A stretch of 33,805 bases of DNA from assembly GCA_002297545.1 (NCBI GenBank), contig DBLZ01000101.1, positions 1 through 33,805 on the forward strand, written 5' to 3'. Source of the stretch: Prevotellaceae bacterium UBA711. GTDB taxonomy: Bacteria > Bacteroidota > Bacteroidia > Bacteroidales > Bacteroidaceae. Numbering within the stretch: the first letter of the stretch is position 1; each line of letters begins with the position of its first letter. The translations under genes were made by a program, and so were the position numbers. Below, one piece after another: positions 24,309 to 32,262 of the stretch. The notes beneath the pieces are model-generated. The model saw only the letters and a program-made list of their open reading frames with translations, did no database searches and had not been told where the DNA came from.

Positions 24309-24494
24309 TAACCATGCTTACAACCCTTACACAACCACGTGAAATATGATTACAAAATCCATGACAGAAGGTTATAAACACAGGCTGAAGAGTTATAAAA
24401 GGCCTTATACAACCACTTCTCTACACCACATCATTCATACCTAAAGGACTATGATACAAAGCACTCGGCATATAGGACGAGAGACTTATCAACA
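24290..24494. other. Cluster of DnaA-box-like 9-mers before nadA
   Basis: Three 9-mers differ by one base from TTATCCACA: TTATCTACA (24290-24298, plus), TTATCAACA (24303-24311, minus strand) and TTATCAACA (24486-24494, plus). Weaker relatives occur between them (TTATAAACA near 24372; TTATACAAC near 24405; TTACACAAC near 24328). The 245-bp gap is A/T-rich and otherwise empty apart from the nadA leader. It could be a replication-initiation or DnaA-controlled region, or a chance enrichment in A/T-rich DNA. Confidence 0.4.
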
Positions 24495-24553
24495 TAATCT
24501 ACACCCTATCATTATCATCATATAGAAATAAAATAAAGAAAGGAATAATAATA

Positions 24554-25492
24554 ATGCAACATTTGAAGGAAGAGATACGACGCTTGTGCAGTGAAAAGAA
24601 CGCCGTGATAATGGCACACTATTACACCGATGGAGAGATACAGGACGTAGCCGACTTCGTGGGCGACTCTCTGGCTCTGGCGCAAAAGGCTGCCACCACT
24701 CAGGCCGATATAATAGTGATGTGTGGAGTGCACTTCATGGGCGAGACCATCAAGATACTGTGTCCGGAACGCAAGGTCCTGGTACCTGACATGGCCGCCA
24801 CGTGCTCGCTGGCCGAGAGTTGTCCGGCGGAAGAGTTTACAAGTTTCGTGAAGGAGCATCCCGGACACACTGTGATAAGTTATGTAAATACTACAGCTGC
24901 TACCAAGGCAGTGACGGACATCGTTGTCACCAGCAGCAATGCATGCCAGATAGTGGAGTCATTGCCCAAGGACACGCCCATCATCTTCGGACCCGACAGA
25001 AACCTGGGCGGATACATTAACAGTATTACCGGACGTAACATGCTCCTGTGGAACGGTGCCTGCCATGTGCACGAACAGTTCTCGGCTGAAAAGATAATAG
25101 AGCTGAAGAAACAGCATCCGGGTGCCAAGGTGCTGGTGCATCCAGAGTGCAAGAACACCGTGGCGGCCCTGGCCGACAAGATAGGCTCCACAGCCGCCCT
25201 GCTCAAGTATAGTATCAATGATCCTGCCGAAGTGTTCATCGTGGCCACGGAAAGCGGGATACTGCATGAGATGCAGAAGGCCTGCCCCAAAAAGAAATTT
25301 ATCCCTGCCCCACCGTCTGACAGCACATGCGCATGCAACGAGTGTTCCTACATGAAACTGGTGACTATGCAGAAGCTCTATGACTGTCTGTTGAACGAGA
25401 CACCGGAGATATATGTGGATCCGGCCGTGGCCGAGAAGGCCATACGCCCTATCAACCGCATGCTCGACATATCGGAGAAGCTGGGACTCTGA
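24554..25492 (+). CDS. nadA: Quinolinate synthase
   Basis: This 312-aa enzyme condenses iminoaspartate with dihydroxyacetone phosphate to quinolinate, the step after NadB. Conserved features are AHYYTDGEIQDVADFVGDSL, MCGVHFMGETIKIL, ATCSLAESCP, FGPDRNLGGYI, WNGACHVHE, VHPECKN and NECSYMKLVTM. By comparison with characterised enzymes, the [4Fe-4S] ligands should be C84, C170 and C264. Length is typical for the roughly 300-aa class. There is no NadC (quinolinate phosphoribosyltransferase) gene in the window, and nadB lies 3.9 kb upstream with four genes between. The gap of 245 bp upstream suggests its own promoter. Confidence 0.97.
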   Translation: MQHLKEEIRRLCSEKNAVIMAHYYTDGEIQDVADFVGDSLALAQKAATTQADIIVMCGVHFMGETIKILCPERKVLVPDMAATCSLAESCPAEEFTSFVKEHPGHTVISYVNTTAATKAVTDIVVTSSNACQIVESLPKDTPIIFGPDRNLGGYINSITGRNMLLWNGACHVHEQFSAEKIIELKKQHPGAKVLVHPECKNTVAALADKIGSTAALLKYSINDPAEVFIVATESGILHEMQKACPKKKFIPAPPSDSTCACNECSYMKLVTMQKLYDCLLNETPEIYVDPAVAEKAIRPINRMLDISEKLGL

Positions 25493-25509
25493 TGGTGCGG
25501 TTGATGAGT

Positions 25510-25524
25510 CACCACGGTGTGGTG
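25510..25524 (+). terminator. Short GC-rich hairpin after nadA
   Basis: CACCAC (25510-25515) and GTGGTG (25519-25524) pair around a 3-nt loop, 17 bp after the nadA stop. There is no T-tract, so a terminator function is possible but weakly supported. Confidence 0.35.
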
Positions 25525-25531
25525 GACGTTA

Positions 25532-25610
25532 GAACCTGAATATGCGCCGAAATAAACCGGAACATACATCCGGAAAAACCTGAATATGCACCTGTAAAAA
25601 CCTGAATATA
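25532..25610. repeat. Phased 22-bp repeat array, locus C (four units)
   Basis: Motifs start at 25532, 25554, 25576 and 25598, exactly 22 bp apart: GAACCTGAATATG, AAACCGGAACATA, AAACCTGAATATG and AAACCTGAATATA. Spacers are unrelated. This is the best-conserved of the three arrays in the window. It lies between nadA and ychF, about 100 bp upstream of the ychF start. Confidence 0.75.
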
Positions 25611-25711
25611 CTCCGGTAGAGCCATGGGATGAAGCATTATGCTCCGTGGCACGTGTGTACAGGTGATGTGGAAAGAAAATTAACAACAAACAAAAAAAGA
25701 TAGCATACATA

Positions 25712-26809
25712 ATGAAAGCAGGTATAGTAGGACTGCCCAACGTAGGCAAGTCTACCCTATTCAATTGTCTCTCCAGTGCCAAGGCACAAGCCGCCAATTT
25801 CCCCTTCTGTACCATTGATGCCCAGTTGGGTCAGGTGAGTGTACCTGACGAGCGGTTGACCAAACTGGCCGAGATAGTGAACCCCGGCCGCATAGTTCCG
25901 GCCGTGTGCGACATAGTGGACATAGCCGGACTGGTGAAGGGAGCCAGCAAGGGTGAGGGTCTGGGCAATCAGTTCCTGGCCAACATACGCGAGTGCGACG
26001 CCATAATACATGTGTTGCGTTGTTTCGACGACTCGGGCATAGTGCACGTGGACGGCAGCGTGGACCCGGTCCGTGACAAGGAAATAATAGACATGGAGTT
26101 GCAACTGAAAGATCTTGAGACCCTGGAGAACCGCGCCAAGCGTGTGGAGAAGGCCGCCAAGGTTGGCGGAGACAAGGCTGCCAAGATAGAGATGGACGTA
26201 ATAGAGGCATATCGCAAGGCTCTGTTGCAGGGTCTGAGCGCACGCACCGTTACTTTCGAGACCGAGGATGAGGTGGCTGCCGCCAAGTCTCTCTTCCTTC
26301 TCACCGCCAAACCTGTGCTATACGTCTGCAATGTGGATGACAAGAGTGCCTCCACCGGCAATGCACACACAGCCCGTGTGGCCGAGGCCATCAAGGGCGA
26401 AGATGCCGAGATGCTCATCATCAGTGCGCAGACCGAGGCCGACATAGCCGAGTTGGAGACCTACGAGGAGAAGCAGATGTTCCTGGAGGATATGGGGCTG
26501 ACCGAGAGCGGGTGTAACCGTCTGATAAAGGCTATCTATCACTTGCTGACACTGCAGACCTTCATCACTGCCGGCGAGATGGAAGTGAAGGCATGGACCT
26601 TCCGCAAGGGATGGAAGGCACCTCAGTGCGCAGGCGTCATTCATACGGACTTCGAGAAAGGCTTCATACGTGCCGAGGTAATCAAGTATGAGGACTATAT
26701 CCGCTATGGCAGTGAGGCGGCCGTGCGCGAGGCCGGCAAGATGGGAGTAGAGGGCAAGGAATATGTGGTACAGGACGGTGACATTATGCACTTCCGCTTC
26801 AATGTGTAA
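25712..26809 (+). CDS. ychF: Redox-regulated ATPase YchF/OLA1 family
   Basis: This 365-aa Obg-related P-loop protein is thought to bind ribosomes and to hydrolyse ATP rather than GTP. G1 is GLPNVGKSTLFN at the extreme N-terminus, G3 is DIVDIAGLVKGASKGEGLGN, and the altered G4 is CNVDDKS (the usual family form is NVxE; NKxD GTPase specificity is lost). A coiled helical arm at about 130-200 and the C-terminal TGS domain (EVKAWTFRKGWKAPQCAGVI; YVVQDGDIMHFRFNV) complete the normal architecture. The leader is A-rich, without Shine-Dalgarno sequence. It is followed after 6 bp by lgt, so the two form an operon. Confidence 0.97.
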   Translation: MKAGIVGLPNVGKSTLFNCLSSAKAQAANFPFCTIDAQLGQVSVPDERLTKLAEIVNPGRIVPAVCDIVDIAGLVKGASKGEGLGNQFLANIRECDAIIHVLRCFDDSGIVHVDGSVDPVRDKEIIDMELQLKDLETLENRAKRVEKAAKVGGDKAAKIEMDVIEAYRKALLQGLSARTVTFETEDEVAAAKSLFLLTAKPVLYVCNVDDKSASTGNAHTARVAEAIKGEDAEMLIISAQTEADIAELETYEEKQMFLEDMGLTESGCNRLIKAIYHLLTLQTFITAGEMEVKAWTFRKGWKAPQCAGVIHTDFEKGFIRAEVIKYEDYIRYGSEAAVREAGKMGVEGKEYVVQDGDIMHFRFNV

Positions 26810-26815
26810 TGTACT

Positions 26816-27706
26816 ATGGCTAACCTTATATATATAATGTGGCATCCGGACATAGTGGCCTTCCATCTGGGGTCCTTTGAAGTCCGATGGTATGGGCTGT
26901 GTTGGGTGATAGGCATGATGTCTGTGTATTTGCTGATGCATCGCCTATACAGGGAACAGAAGATAAGCGACGAGAAGTTCGACCCCATGCTTATCTACTG
27001 CTTCATAGGCATACTGGCCGGGGCACGCCTGGGGCACTGTTTGTTCTATGAGCCTGAGTACTACCTGATTCATCCTGTAGAGATGATATTGCCCATGAGA
27101 CATTTTCCCGATGGCAGTTGGCACTTCACTGGATACGAGGGTCTGGCATCCCATGGGGGTACCATAGGCTTGATGTTGGCCCTGTGGCTTTATTGCCGCA
27201 AGACCGAACTGAACATCATGCACGTGCTGGACAATGTAGCCATAGTAACACCCATCTGTGCTTGTGCCATACGCATAGGCAATCTGATGAACTCCGAGAT
27301 CATAGGCCATCCCACGGATGTGCCTTGGGCATTTGTCTTCAGCCATGTGGACATGCTGCCGCGCCATCCCGGACAACTGTACGAGGCTTTGTGCTATGCC
27401 TTATTCTTTTTCGTGGGATGGGGCATATACAGGATGTCCATGCGTACCGACGTTATCAATGCCTATAAAGTAAAGGAGAAGGCTCCGCTGCTGGATATAC
27501 GCGTGGGTTCGGGCTTCTACTTCGGCTTGTGTATATTCCTCATCTTCCTGTCGCGCATCTTCATAGAGTTCACCAAGGAGAACCAGGTGGCATTCGAGGA
27601 TGCCATGACCTTCAACATGGGGCAGTTGCTTAGTGTGCCGTTTGTGCTCTTAGGACTCTATTGCATCTTTGGCGGCAAATGGTGCAGGAAACTTGGAGAA
27701 TACTGA
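26816..27706 (+). CDS. lgt: Prolipoprotein diacylglyceryl transferase
   Basis: This 296-aa polytopic inner-membrane enzyme attaches diacylglycerol from phosphatidylglycerol to the lipobox cysteine of prolipoproteins, the first step of lipoprotein maturation. Seen are the N-terminal FEVRWYGLCWVIG segment, the arginine/asparagine region AIRIGNLMNSEIIG of the Lgt signature, and RHPGQLYEALCY. About seven hydrophobic helices fit the family. I keep the ATG at 26816 because YIMWHPDIVAFHLG aligns with the usual Bacteroidetes N-terminus; ATG 26837 is an alternative. It lies 6 bp after ychF. Confidence 0.96.
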   Translation: MANLIYIMWHPDIVAFHLGSFEVRWYGLCWVIGMMSVYLLMHRLYREQKISDEKFDPMLIYCFIGILAGARLGHCLFYEPEYYLIHPVEMILPMRHFPDGSWHFTGYEGLASHGGTIGLMLALWLYCRKTELNIMHVLDNVAIVTPICACAIRIGNLMNSEIIGHPTDVPWAFVFSHVDMLPRHPGQLYEALCYALFFFVGWGIYRMSMRTDVINAYKVKEKAPLLDIRVGSGFYFGLCIFLIFLSRIFIEFTKENQVAFEDAMTFNMGQLLSVPFVLLGLYCIFGGKWCRKLGEY

Positions 27707-27712
27707 CCGGGT

Positions 27713-27748
27713 CATTTCATCCACAATATAGACACGCTGCATGAAATG
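27713..27748 (+). terminator. Weak hairpin after lgt
   Basis: CATTTCAT (27713-27720) and ATGAAATG (27741-27748) form an 8-bp stem with a 20-nt loop just after the lgt stop. No T-tract follows, so the call is tentative. Confidence 0.3.
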
Positions 27749-27795
27749 TAATATGGACCAATATATTTTCCTTATACAAACTTAACTCTGAAACT

Positions 27796-30700
27796 ATGAA
27801 AAAAGAGAACACCAGCCGGAGGTCATCCAGCCTTTGGCAAGCTATGATGCTGTTCGTGGTTTCGCTGTCGCTTGCATCGCCAAGCCGTGCACAGATGCCA
27901 GGCACCATCTACCGTATAGTATCCGACAACACTGGCAAGGCCATGACCGTGAACGGCAATCATGACTTGGACGCACCTGTGGTAATGGGCACCCTGAATG
28001 AGGATGACAAGGACCAGATGTGGGCACTGATAAGCAATGGCACCGAAAATGGCTATGGCCTGATGAACGTAGCTTCGCACATGAGCATAGACATGGCCTT
28101 GTCTTCCACGGGTACGAACAAGGGCAAATTGCTGCAGTGGAAGCCTAACCTGAGCAACGAGAATCAGGTCTTCCGTATCCAGTCTCCCGGCATAGCTGGT
28201 TCGGCTATGCAGATGCTGTGTGCCTCAAATCCCAATATGGTAGTGACAGAGATGGCGGACGGCACACTGCGCATGCTCTCCGAGCTGACCAGCACGGATA
28301 CATATTTTGAGTTCAAGGAGGTGGTGAGTGCCAATGACAATAACATGCCTCTTCCTTATTTCACCTACATGATACATCCACTCAACGGTGACGGCGTGCT
28401 GTCCAACGGAGGAAGCAACGATAACAATGCGCTGATAGTGGTGGAGCAGCCCGACGAGAAGGCTTACGGTCAGATGTGGCAGTTGGCCATCCCTGCATAT
28501 CAGGGCGGCACCACTACATGGTACCAACTGTACAATACCAGGTGTGGCAAGTGCATAGACTGTTCGTTGGACAATAAGCAGGTGGTGCTGCAGTGGACGC
28601 AGGACTTGAGCGAGACGCGCCCAAACTGGAACCAGATGTTCGAGATAATCGAGGTCGAGGACGTAGAGAATGCCTACCAGTTGAAGGTGCCAAAGAACAT
28701 TGGCAATATATGGTCTCCCACCTTTGAATACTACTATCTGGCCGTCAATTCCGCCAACAAGGTGTACGTAACACAAGATGATACGTCCACTGACACGTAC
28801 TTCAGTTTCAGCCGTGTTTCCGATGCGGATCTTCCTCAAGGCCTTTATTGGCAGGACGAGAAGATATATGAGGAGAACAAGGAGCCGGGTCATGCTACGT
28901 ACGTGCCCTATCAGAGTACCGAGGCCATGCGTGCCGACGCAGCCTACGGAAAGCCTTGGCTGGATCCTACATCCAGTACCAAGTGGATGAGCCTCAACGG
29001 TACATGGAAGTTGCAGTGGAAGGTAATCAGCGATGAGTATGACCTGCCGGAAGAGGAGTTCCATGGCAACGACGTGGACGCATCGGCATGGGATGAAATC
29101 ATCGTACCGTCATGCCTGGAAATGAATGGATATGGCAAACCATATTATATAAATGTGGCCTATGCCTTTGCCGACAATCCTCCCTTCATCACCATGCTTA
29201 ACGGCATAGACAACAGCGTGGCCGGATATCGTCGCAACTTCACCCTTCCGGAGGGTTGGGAGAACGAACGTGTGCTGCTGCACTTCGATGGTGTATATTC
29301 CTGTGCCTATGTATGGGTGAACGGACAGTATGTGGGCTATTCTGAAGGCGCCAACATGGATGCCGAGTTCGATGTGAGCAAGTATGTACATGCAGGTGAC
29401 AATAATTTGGCGGTGCGCGTGATACGTTGGACGGATGCCTCCTATCTCGAGGGTCAGGACATGTGGCACATGAGCGGTATACATCGTGACGTATACCTCA
29501 TGGCCGTGCCACGCGTCTTTGTCAGGGACCACCGCATTGCGTCTGACCTTTCGGCCGATGCCACATCGGGATCGATGTCTGTGGAATTGACTTTGGACAA
29601 CCGTGATAGCCTGGAGACGGAGAAGCATTACGAGGTGAGGCTGCTCTCTCCCGAAGGCGAGTTGATGGCTACACGCGAGACCTCTGTCACTTTCCTGTCA
29701 ACGGAAGACGAGAAACAGGTGAAGGTGACTTTCGAGGGACTTGCAGACCTCAATCCATGGACTGCCGACTCTCCCACGCTGTATACCGTGGAGGTGGTGC
29801 AAAAGGATGCTGATGGCAAGGAGGAGAGCACTCTGTCCACCAAGTACGGCTTCTGCAACGTTACCATCAATAACAGCCGTTTCCTGGTCAATGGCAAGCG
29901 TACGTTGCTGAGGGGCGTTAACACACAGGATACGCATCCGCTCACGGGTCGTACAATGACTATAGACGATATGTGGAACGACCTGGTGATGATGAAGCAG
30001 GCCAATATCAATACCGTCCGCACCAGTCACTATCCACGCAGCCCGAAGATGAATGCCATGATGGATTACCTTGGCCTTTACATGATGGATGAGGCCGATG
30101 TAGAGTTCCACAAGAACTGGAACGACGGCGGTAACATCCACATCTCACCCTCATGGCGCGCTCCCATTGTAGACAGAGTCGTGCGCATGGTCCTGCGCGA
30201 CCGCAATCATCCGAGTGTAGTATCATGGAGCCTTGGCAACGAGAGCAACGGAGGCGTGAACCACCAGCATTCCTACAATGCGGCACGTCAGCTCGATCCT
30301 CGTCCCATACACTATGAGGGCGCCACACGTGCCGGTACATCTCCAACAGACATACATAGCGTCATGTACACTGCCGCTACCCAGGTACAGAACGAAGTGG
30401 ACCGAAAGGGCAAACCTTACTTCATGTGTGAATATGCTCACGCCATGGGTAACTCAGTGGGTAACCTGAAGGAGTATTGGGATGTGATGGAGAATAGCTC
30501 CAACGGTATGGGCGGCTGTATTTGGGACTGGGTGGACCAGGCCATAGTGGACTACAATGACATTAAGTCCGGTGAGCTTAAGGTAAATGGTTTCAACAAG
30601 TATCGCAACGGAAACGACTATGGAGGCCCTCACCAGGGTAACTTCGTGAATAACGGCATCATCACGGCCGACCGTGGCATCACTGGCAAGTTGGCTGAAG

Positions 30701-32070
30701 TGAAGCGCATATATCAGCAGGTGAAGTTCAGCGACATAGACAAGGACGAGCGTATTTTAGGTGTCATGAACAACTATGAGAGCATCGACCTCGAAGGTAT
30801 GAAGCTCAACTGGGCATTGCTCCTTGATGGCAAGGAGGTACAGAACGGCACGATAACACTACCGTCCATACCTTGTAATCAGTCTGCTGACATAGAGATA
30901 CCATATAGCATGGATGCAGAGGGTGAGTATTTGCTCAACTTGTCAGTATCTCTTGTCAATGCCACGGAATGGGCCGAGGCAGGTCATGTCATCGCTGCAA
31001 CACAGTATGCTTTGACCGAGCGTCCTGCCCTGGCCGAGCCTTCAACAGGTTCACCGCTCACTCTCAACAAGAGTGGAAATATCTATACCATCGAGGGTGA
31101 TAATATAACCATGAAGGTGAATACATCCTATGGTATAACACAGTGGATACAGGGTGGCATGGACATAATTCCGCAGAATAGCAGGGCAACCACAGCTCCG
31201 GCGTATAGCAACTACCGATGGATAGAAAACGATGCTCCCTATGGTGGTGACCCAGCTTACAGTGCCTCAAACGGTATTACGAAACGCACTTTCACCGTAT
31301 CTATGGCAGATGATGCTTCGGGCAACGTAATCATCAACGAGAACGCCACTGGCAGTAACTGCAACTATACATTCGTGTACACCGTACGTACAGACGGTTC
31401 CGTAGACCTTGATGCCAAGTACACCGTCAGAGCAAGCAATCTGCGTCGCATAGGTATGCTCATGCAATTCAATCCTGAGCTCTCCATGACCAGATATTAT
31501 GCTCGTGGACCGTTGGACAATACCATAGACCGTAAGCAGGGTGCTGATCTTGGTATATATTCTCTGCCCGTGAGCCAGTTCCATGTCGACTATGTGCGTC
31601 CTCAGACCAGTGGCGACCGTCAGGATCTACGTTGGATAGCCTTGTATAATGCCGATGGCAATGGCATACGCATTGAGACCGAGGGACAGGTTAATCTCTC
31701 CCTGGACAACTATACCGATGAGTACAAGCACAACTATCTCCACCAGTGGGACATGGAGGCATCTGACGATATCTATGCCAACTTCGACTACGCTCAGCGG
31801 GGCATAGGCAACGCATCATGCGGTGCAGGAGTCCTCAGCCAGTATGTACTTCCCACCAGCGGAACCTACGGCTATCGTCTGCGCTTCACAGCGGTGAAAG
31901 ATATGGAAACAGGCATCATCGACCTGCCCGCCCTGGACGATGTCAATGGTACTGATGCTTCCGCTCCCGTCTACAACATGCGCGGCCAACTTGTGGGCAA
32001 CACCGCATGTCCCGCAGCTTTGCCCCGTGGCATCTATGTCACCAAGGGCAATAAGTTCGTGATACGTTAA
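27796..32070 (+). CDS. Secreted GH2 beta-galactosidase with N-terminal lectin-like region
   Basis: This 1424-aa exported GH2 enzyme is LacZ-like. A signal region covers about residues 1-32, ending SLASPSRAQ. Residues about 35-345 are two beta-trefoil-like (ricin-type) blocks with QMWALISNG and QMWQLAIPAY motifs, probably carbohydrate-binding. The GH2 sugar-binding domain starts near 396 (LNGTWKLQWK), with the Ig-like domain and TIM barrel after it. The acid/base is E816 (WSLGNESNGG) and the nucleophile E879 (FMCEYAHAMGNS). A LacZ small-chain domain covers about 1090-1370. The C-terminal VYNMRGQLV...RGIYVTKGNK tail resembles a type IX secretion signal. A terminator follows directly. Exact linkage specificity is not readable. 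Confidence 0.94.
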   Translation: MKKENTSRRSSSLWQAMMLFVVSLSLASPSRAQMPGTIYRIVSDNTGKAMTVNGNHDLDAPVVMGTLNEDDKDQMWALISNGTENGYGLMNVASHMSIDMALSSTGTNKGKLLQWKPNLSNENQVFRIQSPGIAGSAMQMLCASNPNMVVTEMADGTLRMLSELTSTDTYFEFKEVVSANDNNMPLPYFTYMIHPLNGDGVLSNGGSNDNNALIVVEQPDEKAYGQMWQLAIPAYQGGTTTWYQLYNTRCGKCIDCSLDNKQVVLQWTQDLSETRPNWNQMFEIIEVEDVENAYQLKVPKNIGNIWSPTFEYYYLAVNSANKVYVTQDDTSTDTYFSFSRVSDADLPQGLYWQDEKIYEENKEPGHATYVPYQSTEAMRADAAYGKPWLDPTSSTKWMSLNGTWKLQWKVISDEYDLPEEEFHGNDVDASAWDEIIVPSCLEMNGYGKPYYINVAYAFADNPPFITMLNGIDNSVAGYRRNFTLPEGWENERVLLHFDGVYSCAYVWVNGQYVGYSEGANMDAEFDVSKYVHAGDNNLAVRVIRWTDASYLEGQDMWHMSGIHRDVYLMAVPRVFVRDHRIASDLSADATSGSMSVELTLDNRDSLETEKHYEVRLLSPEGELMATRETSVTFLSTEDEKQVKVTFEGLADLNPWTADSPTLYTVEVVQKDADGKEESTLSTKYGFCNVTINNSRFLVNGKRTLLRGVNTQDTHPLTGRTMTIDDMWNDLVMMKQANINTVRTSHYPRSPKMNAMMDYLGLYMMDEADVEFHKNWNDGGNIHISPSWRAPIVDRVVRMVLRDRNHPSVVSWSLGNESNGGVNHQHSYNAARQLDPRPIHYEGATRAGTSPTDIHSVMYTAATQVQNEVDRKGKPYFMCEYAHAMGNSVGNLKEYWDVMENSSNGMGGCIWDWVDQAIVDYNDIKSGELKVNGFNKYRNGNDYGGPHQGNFVNNGIITADRGITGKLAEVKRIYQQVKFSDIDKDERILGVMNNYESIDLEGMKLNWALLLDGKEVQNGTITLPSIPCNQSADIEIPYSMDAEGEYLLNLSVSLVNATEWAEAGHVIAATQYALTERPALAEPSTGSPLTLNKSGNIYTIEGDNITMKVNTSYGITQWIQGGMDIIPQNSRATTAPAYSNYRWIENDAPYGGDPAYSASNGITKRTFTVSMADDASGNVIINENATGSNCNYTFVYTVRTDGSVDLDAKYTVRASNLRRIGMLMQFNPELSMTRYYARGPLDNTIDRKQGADLGIYSLPVSQFHVDYVRPQTSGDRQDLRWIALYNADGNGIRIETEGQVNLSLDNYTDEYKHNYLHQWDMEASDDIYANFDYAQRGIGNASCGAGVLSQYVLPTSGTYGYRLRFTAVKDMETGIIDLPALDDVNGTDASAPVYNMRGQLVGNTACPAALPRGIYVTKGNKFVIR

Positions 32071-32078
32071 TTATCATT

Positions 32079-32123
32079 CTTAGGCTCCTGTACCATGCCC
32101 ATGAGCATAGTCGGGAGCCTAAG
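32079..32123 (+). terminator. Terminator after the GH2 gene
   Basis: CTTAGGCTCC (32079-32088) and GGAGCCTAAG (32114-32123) form a perfect 10-bp stem, with a further T-G pair inside, beginning 8 bp after the stop codon. The following sequence is T/A-rich (TTGTAATAG). Confidence 0.7.
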
Positions 32124-32198
32124 TTGTAATAGTATATGTACATTTCGGAAGCGGATCATCCTGACTTGGTATGATGGGCAAAATCTTCCATGCCAATG

Positions 32199-32230
32199 TT
32201 TGCATTACTGCCGGATTGTCACTATATTTG
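32199..32230 (+). promoter_or_regulatory. Bacteroidetes promoter for the PI-PLC gene
   Basis: TTTG (32199-32202), 20 nt, then TATATTTG (32223-32230) is a full consensus match. The start of transcription should be near 32236, about 27 nt before the ATG at 32263. The phospholipase is therefore transcribed separately from the GH2 gene. Confidence 0.82.
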
Positions 32231-32262
32231 CACTGAGATAATGCCATAATACACTATACTAT

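Noticed and set aside
28225..29064. Minus-strand open frame of 279 codons inside the GH2 gene
   Set aside because: It is antisense to the lectin-like region, with no motif or start context; a shadow frame.
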